Positions 53,581-61,919 of a stretch of DNA of 64,000 nucleotides are shown here, in pieces; within the stretch, counting starts at the first letter, position 1, and each line of letters opens with the position of its first letter. The position numbers and the translations under genes were made by a program. The notes below the pieces were generated by a model that ran no database searches, was not told the DNA's origin, and saw only the letters and a list, made by a program, of their open reading frames with translations. Where the stretch lies: NCBI RefSeq assembly GCF_014596575.1, contig NZ_NASZ01000001.1, positions 1 through 64,000 on the forward strand, in the 5' to 3' direction. The DNA comes from Flavobacterium pokkalii. Lineage in GTDB: Bacteria > Bacteroidota > Bacteroidia > Flavobacteriales > Flavobacteriaceae.

Positions 53581-54066
53581 ATGTCTGAAGAAAAATCAAC
53601 TGTTTATATTAAAACACCACTTGGTATTGCTAAAATCATTGGTGATGAAAATGGCATTTCGGTTATTTCAATTGCTGATGAAGGCAGCATTTCTGAAAAT
53701 ATCCCTGAAGTTTTACGGCAAGCCGTTTCCCAATTGAATGATTATTTCGAAGGAAAAAGAACTGATTTTAATTTTAAACTGAATCCTTCCGGAACTGATT
53801 TTCAACAAAAAGTTTGGAAAGCTTTAATCGAAATTCCCTTTGGAAAAACCACCAGTTATTTGGATTTATCCAAAAAATTAGGCGATGTCAAAGCCATTCG
53901 GGCGGTGGCTTCTGCCAATGGTAAAAATCCGTTGTGGATTGTGGTTCCCTGCCATCGAGTTATCGGAAGCGATGGTTCGCTCACGGGTTACGCCGGCGGA
54001 TTGTGGCGCAAAAAGTGGTTATTGGAACATGAAAATCCGGCTCGAAGACAAGAACTTTTGTTCTGA
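53581..54066 (+). CDS. ogt: Methylated-DNA-protein-cysteine methyltransferase
   Basis: Removes O6-alkyl groups from guanine by transfer to its own cysteine (suicide repair). The 161-residue protein is Ogt-length without the Ada regulatory domain. The active site is Cys124 in VVPCHRVIGSDG; upstream FQQKVWKALIEIPFGKTTSY is the DNA-binding HTH and RAVASANGKNP contains the arginine finger; GYAGGLWRKKWLLEHE completes the domain. It follows the LysR gene by 10 nt. Confidence 0.95.
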   Translation: MSEEKSTVYIKTPLGIAKIIGDENGISVISIADEGSISENIPEVLRQAVSQLNDYFEGKRTDFNFKLNPSGTDFQQKVWKALIEIPFGKTTSYLDLSKKLGDVKAIRAVASANGKNPLWIVVPCHRVIGSDGSLTGYAGGLWRKKWLLEHENPARRQELLF

Positions 54067-54083
54067 AAACAAAAGATATACAA

Positions 54084-54137
54084 CGTCACTTCGAGTGATT
54101 TTTCGTAATAGAATGGAGAAAAATTGTATCGAGAAGC
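54084..54137. repeat. Intergenic dispersed-type repeat with imperfect dyad
   Basis: CACTTCGAGTGATTTTTC on the left and GAAAAATTGTATCGAGAAG on the right form an imperfect inverted pair around CGTAATAGAATGG. Such CTTCGAG/CGAGAAG elements are familiar in flavobacterial intergenic DNA (from memory), but no second copy lies in this window. Confidence 0.4.
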
Positions 54138-54197
54138 AATTTAATAATTTCCCCAATCAATTTTTATGTAAATTCGTACTGAATAAACTCCAGATCC

Positions 54198-55376
54198 ATG
54201 AAAAAAGTCAAAAAATTTCTGTTTAGATTACTAGTATTTATAGCAGTTTTGATTCTTTCCCTCTATATTTTCAAAAAAGATTATTTATTACGAGCCGTCA
54301 GAATTACGTATTTCAATGGACATTCCACTGCTTTTTTAGATGATTATCAATATTTTGATAATTCTATTATTCAAAAAAGCAACCAACCGCAACCCTGGTC
54401 TATTGCCAAAGATTACAATCTAGTAAAACCAACGGAAAGACTTGAAAAAACACATCAACAAACGGGAACCGTAGCTTTTTTAATTATCAAAAATGATAGT
54501 ATCTGGAACGAAAACTATTATGATAATTACAATAAAGACTCCAAATCCAATTCTTTTTCGATGGCCAAAAGCATCGTGACTTCAGCTTTGGGAAAAGCCA
54601 TCATGGATGGAAAAATCAAAAATTTGGATCAAAAAGTAGCCGACTTTTTTCCGGAATTTTCTAAAGGAAAATCGGCACAAATGACCGTAGGAGATCTGGC
54701 TTCGATGGCTTCGGGATTGAATTGGGACGAAGCCTACTACGACCCCTTTTCGGTGACAACTCAAGCCTATTTTGATGAAGATTTAAAACCGGTAATTTTG
54801 AATTTAAAAAATGTTGAAACACCCGGAAAAAAGTATAAATATCTGAGTGGCAACACCCAACTTCTGGCCATGTGTATCGAAAAAGCCACCGGAAAACCAT
54901 TGGCTGATTATGTTTCGGAATCTTTTTGGAAACCTATGGGAGCCGAAAGTGATGCTTTTTGGCAAACCGATAAAAAAGGGTTGGTCAAAGCTTTTTGTTG
55001 TATTGCCAGTAATGCCAGAGATTTTGCGCGTTTTGGTAAACTCTATTTACAACATGGAAAATGGAACGGAAAAACGATTTTAGACAGCAATTTTGTGGCA
55101 AAATCAGTGCGACCACGCTTTAAAGATTCTCCTCAATACGGTTACGGCTGGTGGCTATGTCAGTTTAAAAACAAAAAAGTGTACTACATGCGTGGTCATT
55201 TAGGACAATATGTAATCGTAATTCCGGAAGATCATTTAATTGTTGTCCGACTAGGACATCGGGAAATTAAGAGTTCAAGCGGCAATCCGCACAATAATGA
55301 TTTTTACATTTATTTGGAAGAAACCTATAAAATGCTGGCTCAGAAAAACAATTCATACCAAAATCCATCGTTATGA
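54198..55376 (+). CDS. Class C beta-lactamase-family serine hydrolase
   Basis: A 392-residue enzyme with an N-terminal membrane anchor (about 8-22, LLVFIAVLILSLYI). The nucleophile motif SxxK is Ser121-Met-Ala-Lys124 in NSFSMAKSIVTS; KYLSGNTQLLAM supplies the second motif and MRGHLGQYVIV the KTG-like third motif (HLG). This is the architecture of 6-aminohexanoate-dimer hydrolase or DD-peptidase-like members rather than an antibiotic-resistance AmpC. It overlaps the next gene by 4 nt (ATGA). Substrate unknown. Confidence 0.9.
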   Translation: MKKVKKFLFRLLVFIAVLILSLYIFKKDYLLRAVRITYFNGHSTAFLDDYQYFDNSIIQKSNQPQPWSIAKDYNLVKPTERLEKTHQQTGTVAFLIIKNDSIWNENYYDNYNKDSKSNSFSMAKSIVTSALGKAIMDGKIKNLDQKVADFFPEFSKGKSAQMTVGDLASMASGLNWDEAYYDPFSVTTQAYFDEDLKPVILNLKNVETPGKKYKYLSGNTQLLAMCIEKATGKPLADYVSESFWKPMGAESDAFWQTDKKGLVKAFCCIASNARDFARFGKLYLQHGKWNGKTILDSNFVAKSVRPRFKDSPQYGYGWWLCQFKNKKVYYMRGHLGQYVIVIPEDHLIVVRLGHREIKSSSGNPHNNDFYIYLEETYKMLAQKNNSYQNPSL

Positions 55377-56086
55377 TAGAAAAAATAAATCTCAATAATA
55401 TTCTCTTTCTGGACATTGAAACGGTTCCGGAAACAGCCAATTTTAACGAATTGGACAGTGACATGCAGGCTTTGTACGAACAAAAAACCCAATACCAGCG
55501 CAAGGATGATTTCTCAGCCGAGGAGTTTTATGACCGTGCCGGAATTTGGGCCGAATTTGGGAAAATTGTCTGTATATCTGTTGGTTTTTTTGTCATTAAA
55601 GGCGATGTTCGCAACTTTAGAGTCACTTCTTTTTTTGGTGATGAAGCTAAACTTTTGAAGGATTTTAACAATTTGCTGAACAATCATTTCAATGGACCAC
55701 AACATCTTTTATGCGGACACAATGCTAAAGAATTTGACATTCCGTTTTTGGCGCGCCGAATGATTATCAACGGTATTGCTATTCCGGACAAGCTGAATCT
55801 TTTTGGCAAAAAACCCTGGGAAATTGCACACTTAGACACCTTAGAACTATGGAAATTTGGCGATTACAAGCATTTCACTTCCTTGAAACTGATGTGTAAA
55901 GTACTGGGAATACCTTCTCCCAAAGGCGATATCGACGGCAGTCAGGTGGGGCATGTTTTTTATGTTGAAAAAGACATTGACCGCATTGTGACTTATTGTG
56001 AAAAGGACACCATTGCTGTTGCCCAGATATTTCTTCGATTAAGACGGGAGGAATTATTAATTGAGGATGAAATTATTCATGTGTAA
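55373..56086 (+). CDS. PolB-like 3'-5' exonuclease (DEDD family)
   Basis: A 237-residue exonuclease-fold protein resembling the stand-alone PolB exonuclease-like family (DNA_pol_B_exo2, PF10108). Motif I is LFLDIETVPE, motif II CGHNAKEFDIPFLARR, motif III VTYCEKDTIAVAQ, together giving the DEDDy acidic set. Likely acts on DNA or RNA 3' ends in the cytosol. The start overlaps the stop of the serine hydrolase gene by 4 nt, an operon arrangement without obvious functional logic. Confidence 0.88.
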   Translation: MIEKINLNNILFLDIETVPETANFNELDSDMQALYEQKTQYQRKDDFSAEEFYDRAGIWAEFGKIVCISVGFFVIKGDVRNFRVTSFFGDEAKLLKDFNNLLNNHFNGPQHLLCGHNAKEFDIPFLARRMIINGIAIPDKLNLFGKKPWEIAHLDTLELWKFGDYKHFTSLKLMCKVLGIPSPKGDIDGSQVGHVFYVEKDIDRIVTYCEKDTIAVAQIFLRLRREELLIEDEIIHV

Positions 56087-56120
56087 ATAGCAATGGCAAT
56101 AAGATTTAAAAAGATTTATA

Positions 56121-56486
56121 ATGAACCTAATTAAAAAAGGAATTCTTTTAATAATAATTTTAGTTTTTGCCTTTGTAGTTTACAATTCAAAAACTGAATA
56201 TTACGAAAAGAGTATTGAATTCAATATCAAAAGTTTAAACGCAGAAATAATAGAAATTGAAGAAGGTCGAGGTACAAAAATTCATTATAAAGAATTCGGT
56301 ACTGAAAACTATTTTTACTTAGAAGATTATCAAGGAATTAAATTATTAAAAGGAGATGTTTTAAGAAAAAAAGAAAATGAGATAACTGTTATGAGGAAAA
56401 ATTCTCAAGATGAGTATGTTGAAATTGGAAAAGGTAAAAGTTTAAATCCAGGAGATAGTTATTTTAATTACTTTATTGGAATATAA
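56121..56486 (+). CDS. Small membrane-anchored protein of unknown function
   Basis: A 121-residue protein with one N-terminal helix (about 7-21, ILLIIILVFAFVVY) and a charged beta-rich soluble part (IIEIEEGRGTKIHYKEFG, YFNYFIGI at the end). No family recognised. Its AT-rich codons resemble those of the lipoprotein at 61920 rather than those of the metabolic genes, suggesting accessory DNA. It follows the exonuclease gene by 34 nt. Confidence 0.65.
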   Translation: MNLIKKGILLIIILVFAFVVYNSKTEYYEKSIEFNIKSLNAEIIEIEEGRGTKIHYKEFGTENYFYLEDYQGIKLLKGDVLRKKENEITVMRKNSQDEYVEIGKGKSLNPGDSYFNYFIGI

Positions 56487-56584
56487 AAAATGTAATCGTA
56501 ATTTATTACGAAAGAAAAAACATTATTGTTACTAAAATAATTTTCAATATATTAAGAAAAGATAATTCATTTTTAACAAAATAA

Positions 56585-56658
56585 TCTGCGAATTTGCGGT
56601 AAATTATTTCTTAGTGCTCTTTGCGAAAACCCTTTGTGAACTTTGCGGTTAAATATTT
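56585..56658. repeat. Degenerate 'TTTGCG' intergenic repeats
   Basis: Within 56487-56680 three related phrases occur: TGCGAATTTGCGGTAAAT, CTCTTTGCGAAAACCC and GAACTTTGCGGTTAAAT. GAATTTGCGGT recurs at 61143-61153 (in a terminator) and GCTTTGCGATTAAAT near 51733. They look like copies of a dispersed intergenic sequence. Confidence 0.5.
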
Positions 56659-56680
56659 ACATTTACAAAAATTATAAATT

Positions 56681-58120
56681 ATGGTATTAAGCAGATTTTG
56701 GCTGGCAATATTTATTTCGTCTATTGCCTTTATTGTGGTGAGTTTATTCACATCAGACACTTATACAATTGACAGTGTATTGAATGGAAAAAAAGACGAC
56801 CCCATTTTAATAGCCGAAAAATACGCCGAAGAACTACCTGCTTTTATCAAAGACAGTATTAAAATTGCGCCGGAGCAAACCATGATTATCAATCGGGATA
56901 CGCTTAATGCGGATACTACTTATGTTTATAAAAACAAGACTGTTAAAATATTCAGCGGTGTTCAAAAATCGGATGGACTATTGCCAACTTGTAAAAGCAC
57001 TTTGGTGGATTTGATTCTGCCGTTGATTGCTTATCTGGCTTTCTTTTGTGGTTTGATGGAATTGTTAATCATTTCGGGAGCATCCGGAAAACTGGCTGTA
57101 GTATTGAGTCCGGTATTTGTAAAAGTGTTTCCGAGTATTCCTAAAAACCATCCGTCCATTTCGTATATGACGCTTAATTTTGCTGCTAATTTCTTAGGGT
57201 TGGATTCGGCTGCCACACCTTTTGGATTAAAAGCCATGGAAAGTTTGCAGGAACTCAACCCCGAAAAAGACAAAGCCAGCGATGCCCAAATTATGTTTAT
57301 GTGCTTGCATGCTTCGGGATTGACACTTATTGCCACTTCTATCATTGGTTATCGTGCAGCGGCCAATGCAGCCAATCCAGCCGATGTGATGCTGCCTTGT
57401 ATCATTACCTCTTTTATCGGTACGATTGCCGCATTTTTAATTGTTGGTGCCAAACAAAAAATTAATTTCAAAAGTGTTTCCCTTGTGGCTGCTTTGATGG
57501 CTTTGATTGCAGCGATTATTGGGCTATTGATGTACGTAAATCATTTGGATTTAATTGGTAAAAACTATTTCACAACGAATCTTTCCGCTTTAATTTTATT
57601 GGGAATTATCATCATTACCTTGGTTTTTTCCTTTATGAAAGAAAAGAAATTTACCGAAGCCAAAACCACCGTTTTTGATGCTTTTGTTTCCGGGGCTAAC
57701 AACGGAGTAAAAACCGGAGTGACTATTTTCCCTTATGTTTTGGGAATGTTAGTCGCTATTTCCTTATTTAGAAACAGCGGACTATTTGAAATTATCAGTA
57801 ACGGCCTTGGATTTGTATTCTCTAATATGGGTGTCAATAAAGAAATTGTAGATGCTTTACCAGTGGCTTTGTTAAGACCTTTTAGCTCGGCTGGATCGAG
57901 AGGGTTTTTGATTGATTCGATGAATACTTTTGGAGCGGATTCTTTAACAGGACGTTTGAGTAGTATTTTTCAATGCAGTGCCGAAAGTACGTTTTATGTC
58001 ATCGCGGTTTATTTTGGTTCTGTTAATATTAAAAATACCCGCTATGCTTTGCCAACCATGCTTTTGGTAGATGTGATTTGTGTGATTACCGCGATTTTCG
58101 TGGCAAGTTGGTTTTTTTAA
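56681..58120 (+). CDS. Nucleoside-recognition (Gate) domain membrane protein, SpmA/SpmB-like fusion
   Basis: A 479-residue membrane protein with about ten helices in two related halves. The first Gate domain (about 105-260) includes FCGLMELLIISGASG and NFAANFLGLDSAATPFGLKA; the second (about 315-479) includes VSGANNGVKTGVTIFPYVLGM and SSAGSRGFLIDSM. This is the layout of fused SpmA-SpmB-like proteins, found widely in non-sporulating Bacteroidota; a transport role is suspected but not established. A periplasmic segment (about 30-100) separates the first helix from the rest. Confidence 0.87.
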   Translation: MVLSRFWLAIFISSIAFIVVSLFTSDTYTIDSVLNGKKDDPILIAEKYAEELPAFIKDSIKIAPEQTMIINRDTLNADTTYVYKNKTVKIFSGVQKSDGLLPTCKSTLVDLILPLIAYLAFFCGLMELLIISGASGKLAVVLSPVFVKVFPSIPKNHPSISYMTLNFAANFLGLDSAATPFGLKAMESLQELNPEKDKASDAQIMFMCLHASGLTLIATSIIGYRAAANAANPADVMLPCIITSFIGTIAAFLIVGAKQKINFKSVSLVAALMALIAAIIGLLMYVNHLDLIGKNYFTTNLSALILLGIIIITLVFSFMKEKKFTEAKTTVFDAFVSGANNGVKTGVTIFPYVLGMLVAISLFRNSGLFEIISNGLGFVFSNMGVNKEIVDALPVALLRPFSSAGSRGFLIDSMNTFGADSLTGRLSSIFQCSAESTFYVIAVYFGSVNIKNTRYALPTMLLVDVICVITAIFVASWFF

Positions 58121-58132
58121 AATAAATAGACT

Positions 58133-58145
58133 GAGCCTAAGGCTC
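58133..58145. repeat. Palindrome GAGCC-TAA-GGCTC
   Basis: Lies 13 nt after the Gate-protein stop. Same class as 58739 and 58853. Confidence 0.75.
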
Positions 58146-58238
58146 ATTTATAACTAAAAGTTACATAGCAACGAAATATCTTAAAACAAATATCACTATT
58201 GGTTCAATTTAAATCCCTAGAAAATATAAATAAAAAAA

Positions 58239-58251
58239 GTTCCGTAGGAAC
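58239..58251. repeat. Palindrome GTTCC-GTA-GGAAC, 15 nt before the transposase ATG
   Basis: Same class as 58811 (inverted orientation) and 58927. It resembles the GCTCC/GGAGC class beside the other transposase. Confidence 0.75.
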
Positions 58252-58266
58252 GATGCATAAAAGAAT

Positions 58267-58728
58267 ATGGCAAACACCTATCGCCAAATATATGTACAAT
58301 TTGTATTTGCGGTAAAATACCGTGAAGCAGTTGTTGCTAACGAATGGAAATCAACATTATTTGGTGTGATTGGTAATTTGATTAATGAAACTGGTTGCAA
58401 AACTATCATTGTTAATGGAGTCGAAGACCATGTTCATTGTTTTCTAGGATTAAAACCTACTGTTTCCATTTCAGAATTAATGAAAACGGTAAAAGCTAAA
58501 TCATCAAAATACATTAATGACCACAATTTAACCAAATCAAGGTTTGAATGGCAGGAAGGCTATGGTGCGTTTTCTTATGGACATTCCCAAATTGATGTAG
58601 TTTATAAATATATTGCTAATCAAGAGGAGCATCACAAGAAGAAAACTTTCAAAGAAGAATATTTAGAATTTTTAGATAAATTCCAAGTTCCATTTGATGA
58701 AAAATATCTTTTTGAAAATTTAATATGA
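58267..58728 (+). CDS. IS200/IS605-type Y1 transposase (second copy type)
   Basis: A 153-residue HUH transposase of the same subfamily as the one at 49646: MANTYRQIYVQFVFAVKYRE, His55/His57 in VEDHVHCFLGL, FEWQEGYGAFSYG and Tyr115 in VYKYIANQEEHH. No TnpB. Protein identity to the 49646 copy is partial, so the two are not a recent duplication. It sits among eight palindromes of three classes (58133-58937), which may be its recognition sequences. Confidence 0.9.
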   Translation: MANTYRQIYVQFVFAVKYREAVVANEWKSTLFGVIGNLINETGCKTIIVNGVEDHVHCFLGLKPTVSISELMKTVKAKSSKYINDHNLTKSRFEWQEGYGAFSYGHSQIDVVYKYIANQEEHHKKKTFKEEYLEFLDKFQVPFDEKYLFENLI

Positions 58729-58738
58729 AATATGTCCC

Positions 58739-58899
58739 GAGCCTACGGCTCTTTCTTGATGGTAAATGATTGTTTACAACGGATTAAAATCCGTTGCTAC
58801 AATATTTGTCGTTCCTACGGAACTTTCACTTTCAAATTTAAAACATTTCATAGAGCCATCGGCTCGAAACATTATGTAGCAACGGATTTTAATCCGTTG
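58739..58899. repeat. Cluster of palindromes right of the transposase
   Basis: In order: GAGCC-TAC-GGCTC (58739-58751), CAACGGATT-AA-AATCCGTTG (58777-58796), GTTCC-TAC-GGAAC (58811-58823), GAGCC-ATC-GGCTC (58853-58865), CAACGGATT-TT-AATCCGTTG (58880-58899). The 24 nt at 58777-58800 and 58876-58899 are exact reverse complements. These fill most of the 329-nt gene-poor stretch 58729-59057. Confidence 0.85.
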
Positions 58900-58920
58900 G
58901 TAAATATGAAATAAAAATAA

Positions 58921-59013
58921 ATGGAATTCCGTAGGAACGGAACATATTGGAAAATTTTAATCATTACTATAACAATAATTCTAGGATTTCTAATCTATTT
59001 TTCATTCTTTTGA
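58921..59013 (+). CDS. Possible 30-aa membrane peptide starting in a palindrome
   Basis: MEFRRNGTYWK is followed by a continuous hydrophobic helix (ILIITITIILGFLIYFSFF) to a TGA. The first codons lie in the palindrome TTCCG-T-AGGAA class element (58927-58937). No clear ribosome site. It may be the remnant of a longer gene or a real small membrane protein. Confidence 0.25.
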   Translation: MEFRRNGTYWKILIITITIILGFLIYFSFF

Positions 59014-59057
59014 ATCGATAAAACAATAAATTTTATATTTTCCCCAAATCGTATAAA

Positions 59058-59228
59058 ATGAAAAAATATTCAAAACACATAGCTTTGCTATTTTTACTTA
59101 GTAGTTTAATGAGTTGCCGAATTCATCCGGTAACCACAACACCTTCCGGAAAAATACCTCCGGGACAGGCTAAAAAAATGACAGGAAGTAAAAGTGCCAA
59201 ATACTATGCACCAGGCCATAATAAATAA
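59058..59228 (+). CDS. Very small lipoprotein with C-terminal PPGQAKK...APGHNK motif
   Basis: A 56-residue lipoprotein: MKKYSKHIALLFLLSSLMSC (lipid Cys20), then IPPGQAKKMTGSKSAKYYAP and a GHNK end. Tiny Bacteroidota lipoproteins with a PPGQAKK-x-x-G-x-K-SA-x-x-x-APGHNK tail are, from memory, common and sometimes auto-annotated as 'quinol oxidase subunit 4'; that function is unproven. The strongly conserved-looking tail supports a real gene. Confidence 0.75.
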   Translation: MKKYSKHIALLFLLSSLMSCRIHPVTTTPSGKIPPGQAKKMTGSKSAKYYAPGHNK

Positions 59229-59254
59229 TTCTAATAACTTAAACCAATAAAAAA

Positions 59255-59326
59255 ATGTCAAAATACACTAAGTACATCGCGATAGGGTTAATCATTCTAT
59301 TTTTAGTTACCAGCTTAATAAGCTAG
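59255..59326 (+). CDS. Putative 23-aa single-helix membrane peptide
   Basis: MSKYTKYIAIGLIILFLVTS followed by LIS and a TAG. A short basic/polar start, then one helix, 26 nt after the small lipoprotein gene and before a terminator. The position inside an apparent transcription unit and the sharp hydrophobic pattern favour translation, but evidence is limited by length. Confidence 0.4.
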   Translation: MSKYTKYIAIGLIILFLVTSLIS

Positions 59327-59350
59327 TTTTTAAAACATTAATCGGAAAAA

Positions 59351-59390
59351 CAAAGAGATGGTATTGCATAAATATCGTCTCTTTTTGTTT
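59351..59390 (+). terminator. Terminator after the small-protein genes
   Basis: AAAGAGATGGTATT pairs with AATATCGTCTCTTT (two G-T pairs) across a 5-nt loop, followed by TTGTTT. Confidence 0.75.
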
Positions 59391-59464
59391 GAATTTATAA
59401 CAAAAAGTTTGATTTTACGAAAGAATCACAGCTGTTAAAAGACTGTGGCTACGCTAAATAATTT

Positions 59465-59472
59465 TATATTTG
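59465..59472 (+). promoter_or_regulatory. -7 box (TATATTTG) for the fumarase gene
   Basis: An exact TAnnTTTG match 21 nt before ATG 59493. An upstream in-frame ATG (59445) precedes the box, so it would not be in the transcript; this decides the start. No clear -33 partner. Confidence 0.55.
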
Positions 59473-59492
59473 TCAAAAAAAATAAAACACCA

Positions 59493-61094
59493 ATGGACTT
59501 TATTTATCAGGATCCTTATCCAATTTTAAAAGACGATACCCAATACCGTAAAATAACTTCTGACTACGTAAAAGTAGAAAAACTAGGAGACCGCGAAATT
59601 CTAACCGTTGACCCAAAAGCTTTGGAATTACTTTCGCAGGAAGCCATGAAAGATGTTTCTTTTATGTTGCGAACTTCGCATTTAGAGAAATTAAGAGCTA
59701 TTCTTGACGATCCGGAAGCAACCGACAACGACCGATTTGTGGCTTATAATTTATTGCAAAATGCGGTAGTAGCCATTGACGGTGAATTACCTTCCTGTCA
59801 GGACACCGGAACAGCGATTGTAATGGCCAAAAAAGGAGAAAATGTATATACAGGCGTTGATGATGCCGAATGGCTTTCTAAAGGTATTTTTAATACTTAT
59901 ATCGAAAGAAACCTGCGTTATTCTCAAATTGTACCTATCAGCATGTTTGAAGAAAAGAACTCAGGTTCTAATCTTCCGGCTCAAATTGATATTTATGCAA
60001 AAAAAGGAGATTCTTATGAATTTTTGTTTTTGGCCAAAGGTGGTGGTTCAGCCAACAAAACTTATTTGTACCAACAAACCAAGTCTTTGTTGAATGAAAA
60101 ATCATTAGACGCTTTTATTCGTGCTAAAATTATGGATTTAGGAACTTCTGCCTGTCCACCCTATCACCTGGCTTTAGTGATTGGAGGAACTTCTGCCGAA
60201 GCGAATTTAGCCGCAGTTAAAAAAGCATCTGCAGGTTATTATGATAATTTACCAACCAGCGGAAACATGGCTGGTCAGGCTTTCCGTGATTTGGAATGGG
60301 AAAAAAGAGTACAGCAAATTTGCCAGGAAAGTGCCATTGGAGCACAATTTGGAGGAAAATATTTCACGCATGATGTTCGTGTGATTCGTTTGCCGCGTCA
60401 CGCTGCTTCTTGCCCGGTTGGATTGGGAGTTTCCTGTTCTGCCGACAGAAATATTAAAGGAAAGATTACCAAAGACGGAATTTTTGTAGAGCAATTAGAA
60501 GCGAATCCACAACGTTTCTTGCCTGCTACTCCTCCACACTTGGAAGAAGCCGTAGAAATTGATTTGAATCAGCCAATGGAATCTATTTTGGCTGAATTGA
60601 CTAAATATCCTATCAAAACGCGTTTGAAACTAAACGGAACTTTGATTGTAGCCCGTGATATTGCGCACGCAAAAATTAAAGAATTACTGGATGCCGGAAA
60701 ACCAATGCCGGACTACTTTAAAAACCACCCGGTATATTACGCTGGACCTGCTAAAACTCCGGACGGCATGCCGTCGGGAAGTTTTGGCCCAACAACCGCA
60801 GGACGTATGGACGTGTATGTAGAAGAATTCCAGAAAAATGGTGGAAGTATGGTGATGCTTGCTAAAGGAAATCGTACCAAAGATGTGATGAATGCCTGTA
60901 AAACTTACGGCGGATTCTATTTGGGTTCTATCGGAGGACCGGCAGCTATTTTGGCTAAAGAAAATATCCTTTCGGTTGAAGTGGTTGACTTTGAGGAATT
61001 AGGAATGGAAGCCGTTAGAAAAATCACCATCAAAGATTTCCCTGCTTTCATCATTACAGATGATAAAGGAAATGATTTCTTTGAGAATTTATAA
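59493..61094 (+). CDS. Class I (iron-sulfur) fumarate hydratase
   Basis: Interconverts fumarate and malate in the TCA cycle using an oxygen-sensitive [4Fe-4S] cluster. The 533-residue protein carries the expected cluster ligands Cys102 ([10 protein letters not shown]), Cys221 ([11 protein letters not shown]) and Cys315 ([11 protein letters not shown]), each offset by three from E. coli FumA. Both the alpha and beta parts are fused as in FumA/FumB (GPTTAGRMD and [12 protein letters not shown] in the C-terminal part). The start [14 protein letters not shown] follows the promoter box. Monocistronic: its own promoter and a terminator downstream. Confidence 0.94.
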   Translation: MDFIYQDPYPILKDDTQYRKITSDYVKVEKLGDREILTVDPKALELLSQEAMKDVSFMLRTSHLEKLRAILDDPEATDNDRFVAYNLLQNAVVAIDGELPSCQDTGTAIVMAKKGENVYTGVDDAEWLSKGIFNTYIERNLRYSQIVPISMFEEKNSGSNLPAQIDIYAKKGDSYEFLFLAKGGGSANKTYLYQQTKSLLNEKSLDAFIRAKIMDLGTSACPPYHLALVIGGTSAEANLAAVKKASAGYYDNLPTSGNMAGQAFRDLEWEKRVQQICQESAIGAQFGGKYFTHDVRVIRLPRHAASCPVGLGVSCSADRNIKGKITKDGIFVEQLEANPQRFLPATPPHLEEAVEIDLNQPMESILAELTKYPIKTRLKLNGTLIVARDIAHAKIKELLDAGKPMPDYFKNHPVYYAGPAKTPDGMPSGSFGPTTAGRMDVYVEEFQKNGGSMVMLAKGNRTKDVMNACKTYGGFYLGSIGGPAAILAKENILSVEVVDFEELGMEAVRKITIKDFPAFIITDDKGNDFFENL

Positions 61095-61115
61095 CCAAAG
61101 TTTTTAAATATTTCT

Positions 61116-61161
61116 AACCGCAAATTCGCAAATTAAATCTGTGAATTTGCGGTTTCTTTTT
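61116..61161. terminator. Bidirectional terminator between fumarase and scoB
   Basis: AACCGCAAATTC (61116-61127) pairs with GAATTTGCGGTT (61143-61154), with a T-rich run after it; the genes converge here. Confidence 0.8.
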
Positions 61162-61820
61162 TAATTTATTTGCATCTCCGGAATCTCGCCTTCGATAATC
61201 AAATTGGCTTCGGTGGCCGAAACGATATAATCTACGGAAACACCCGGCGCTCTTTCGAGCAATTTAATTCCTTTTGGAGTAATTTCCATTACAGCTAATT
61301 CGGTTACGATTTTTTTAACGCAGCCAACGCCCGTTAACGGCAATGTACATTTTTTTAGAATTTTTGACTCTCCGGCTTTATTGACATGCATCATCGCTAC
61401 GATAATATTTTCGGCTGAAGCCACCAAATCCATCGCGCCTCCCATACCTTTGACCATTTTTCCGGGAATTTTCCAATTGGCAATATCCCCATTCTCAGCA
61501 ACTTCCATAGCACCTAAAACAGTTAAATCAACATGTTTGCCGCGAATCATCCCGAAACTCATGGCGGAGTCAAAAAACACCGCTCCGGGAAGCGTGGTAA
61601 TGGTTTGTTTACCCGCGTTTATCAAATCAGCGTCTTCTTCGCCCTCAAAAGGAAACGGCCCCATGCCCAGAACACCATTTTCGCTTTGTATTTCAACGTT
61701 TATTCCTTCAGGTATATAATTAGCCACCAGAGTAGGAATTCCTATCCCTAAATTCACAAAATAGCCGTCTTTGAGTTCCCGGGCAATTCTTTTGGCAATA
61801 TCTTCTTTTGTTAAAAGCAT
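61161..61820 (-). CDS. scoB: 3-oxoacid CoA-transferase, subunit B
   Basis: With subunit A, moves CoA between succinyl-CoA and acetoacetate (or a related 3-oxoacid). The 219-residue protein has the catalytic Glu47 in QSENGVLGMGPFP, and GIGIPTLVANYI and GAMDLVASAENI typical of the beta subunit. Bacterial scoA and scoB are usually adjacent; here a 444-bp lipoprotein gene separates them (98 nt before scoB and 25 nt after scoA). Confidence 0.93.
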   Translation of the reverse strand: MLLTKEDIAKRIARELKDGYFVNLGIGIPTLVANYIPEGINVEIQSENGVLGMGPFPFEGEEDADLINAGKQTITTLPGAVFFDSAMSFGMIRGKHVDLTVLGAMEVAENGDIANWKIPGKMVKGMGGAMDLVASAENIIVAMMHVNKAGESKILKKCTLPLTGVGCVKKIVTELAVMEITPKGIKLLERAPGVSVDYIVSATEANLIIEGEIPEMQIN

Positions 61821-61919
61821 AATTTTATTTTTTTAAAACATATAAGTAATATAAGTTTTCTATTCAAATAGAACATTTTTGAACCATGTAAGAAATCCAA
61901 GGTTATTTAAGTTTTGGTT

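Noticed and set aside
54198..55376. Antibiotic-resistance class C beta-lactamase
   Set aside because: SxxK and HLG motifs are present but it has a membrane anchor rather than a cleaved signal, and the third motif is not KTG; a general serine hydrolase is more likely.
58732..58914. 60-codon frame across the palindrome cluster
   Set aside because: It runs through five palindromes and has no ribosome site or protein-like pattern.
58133..58938. Possible CRISPR array
   Set aside because: Repeats are palindromes of three different sequences with irregular spacing and no cas genes; not a CRISPR.
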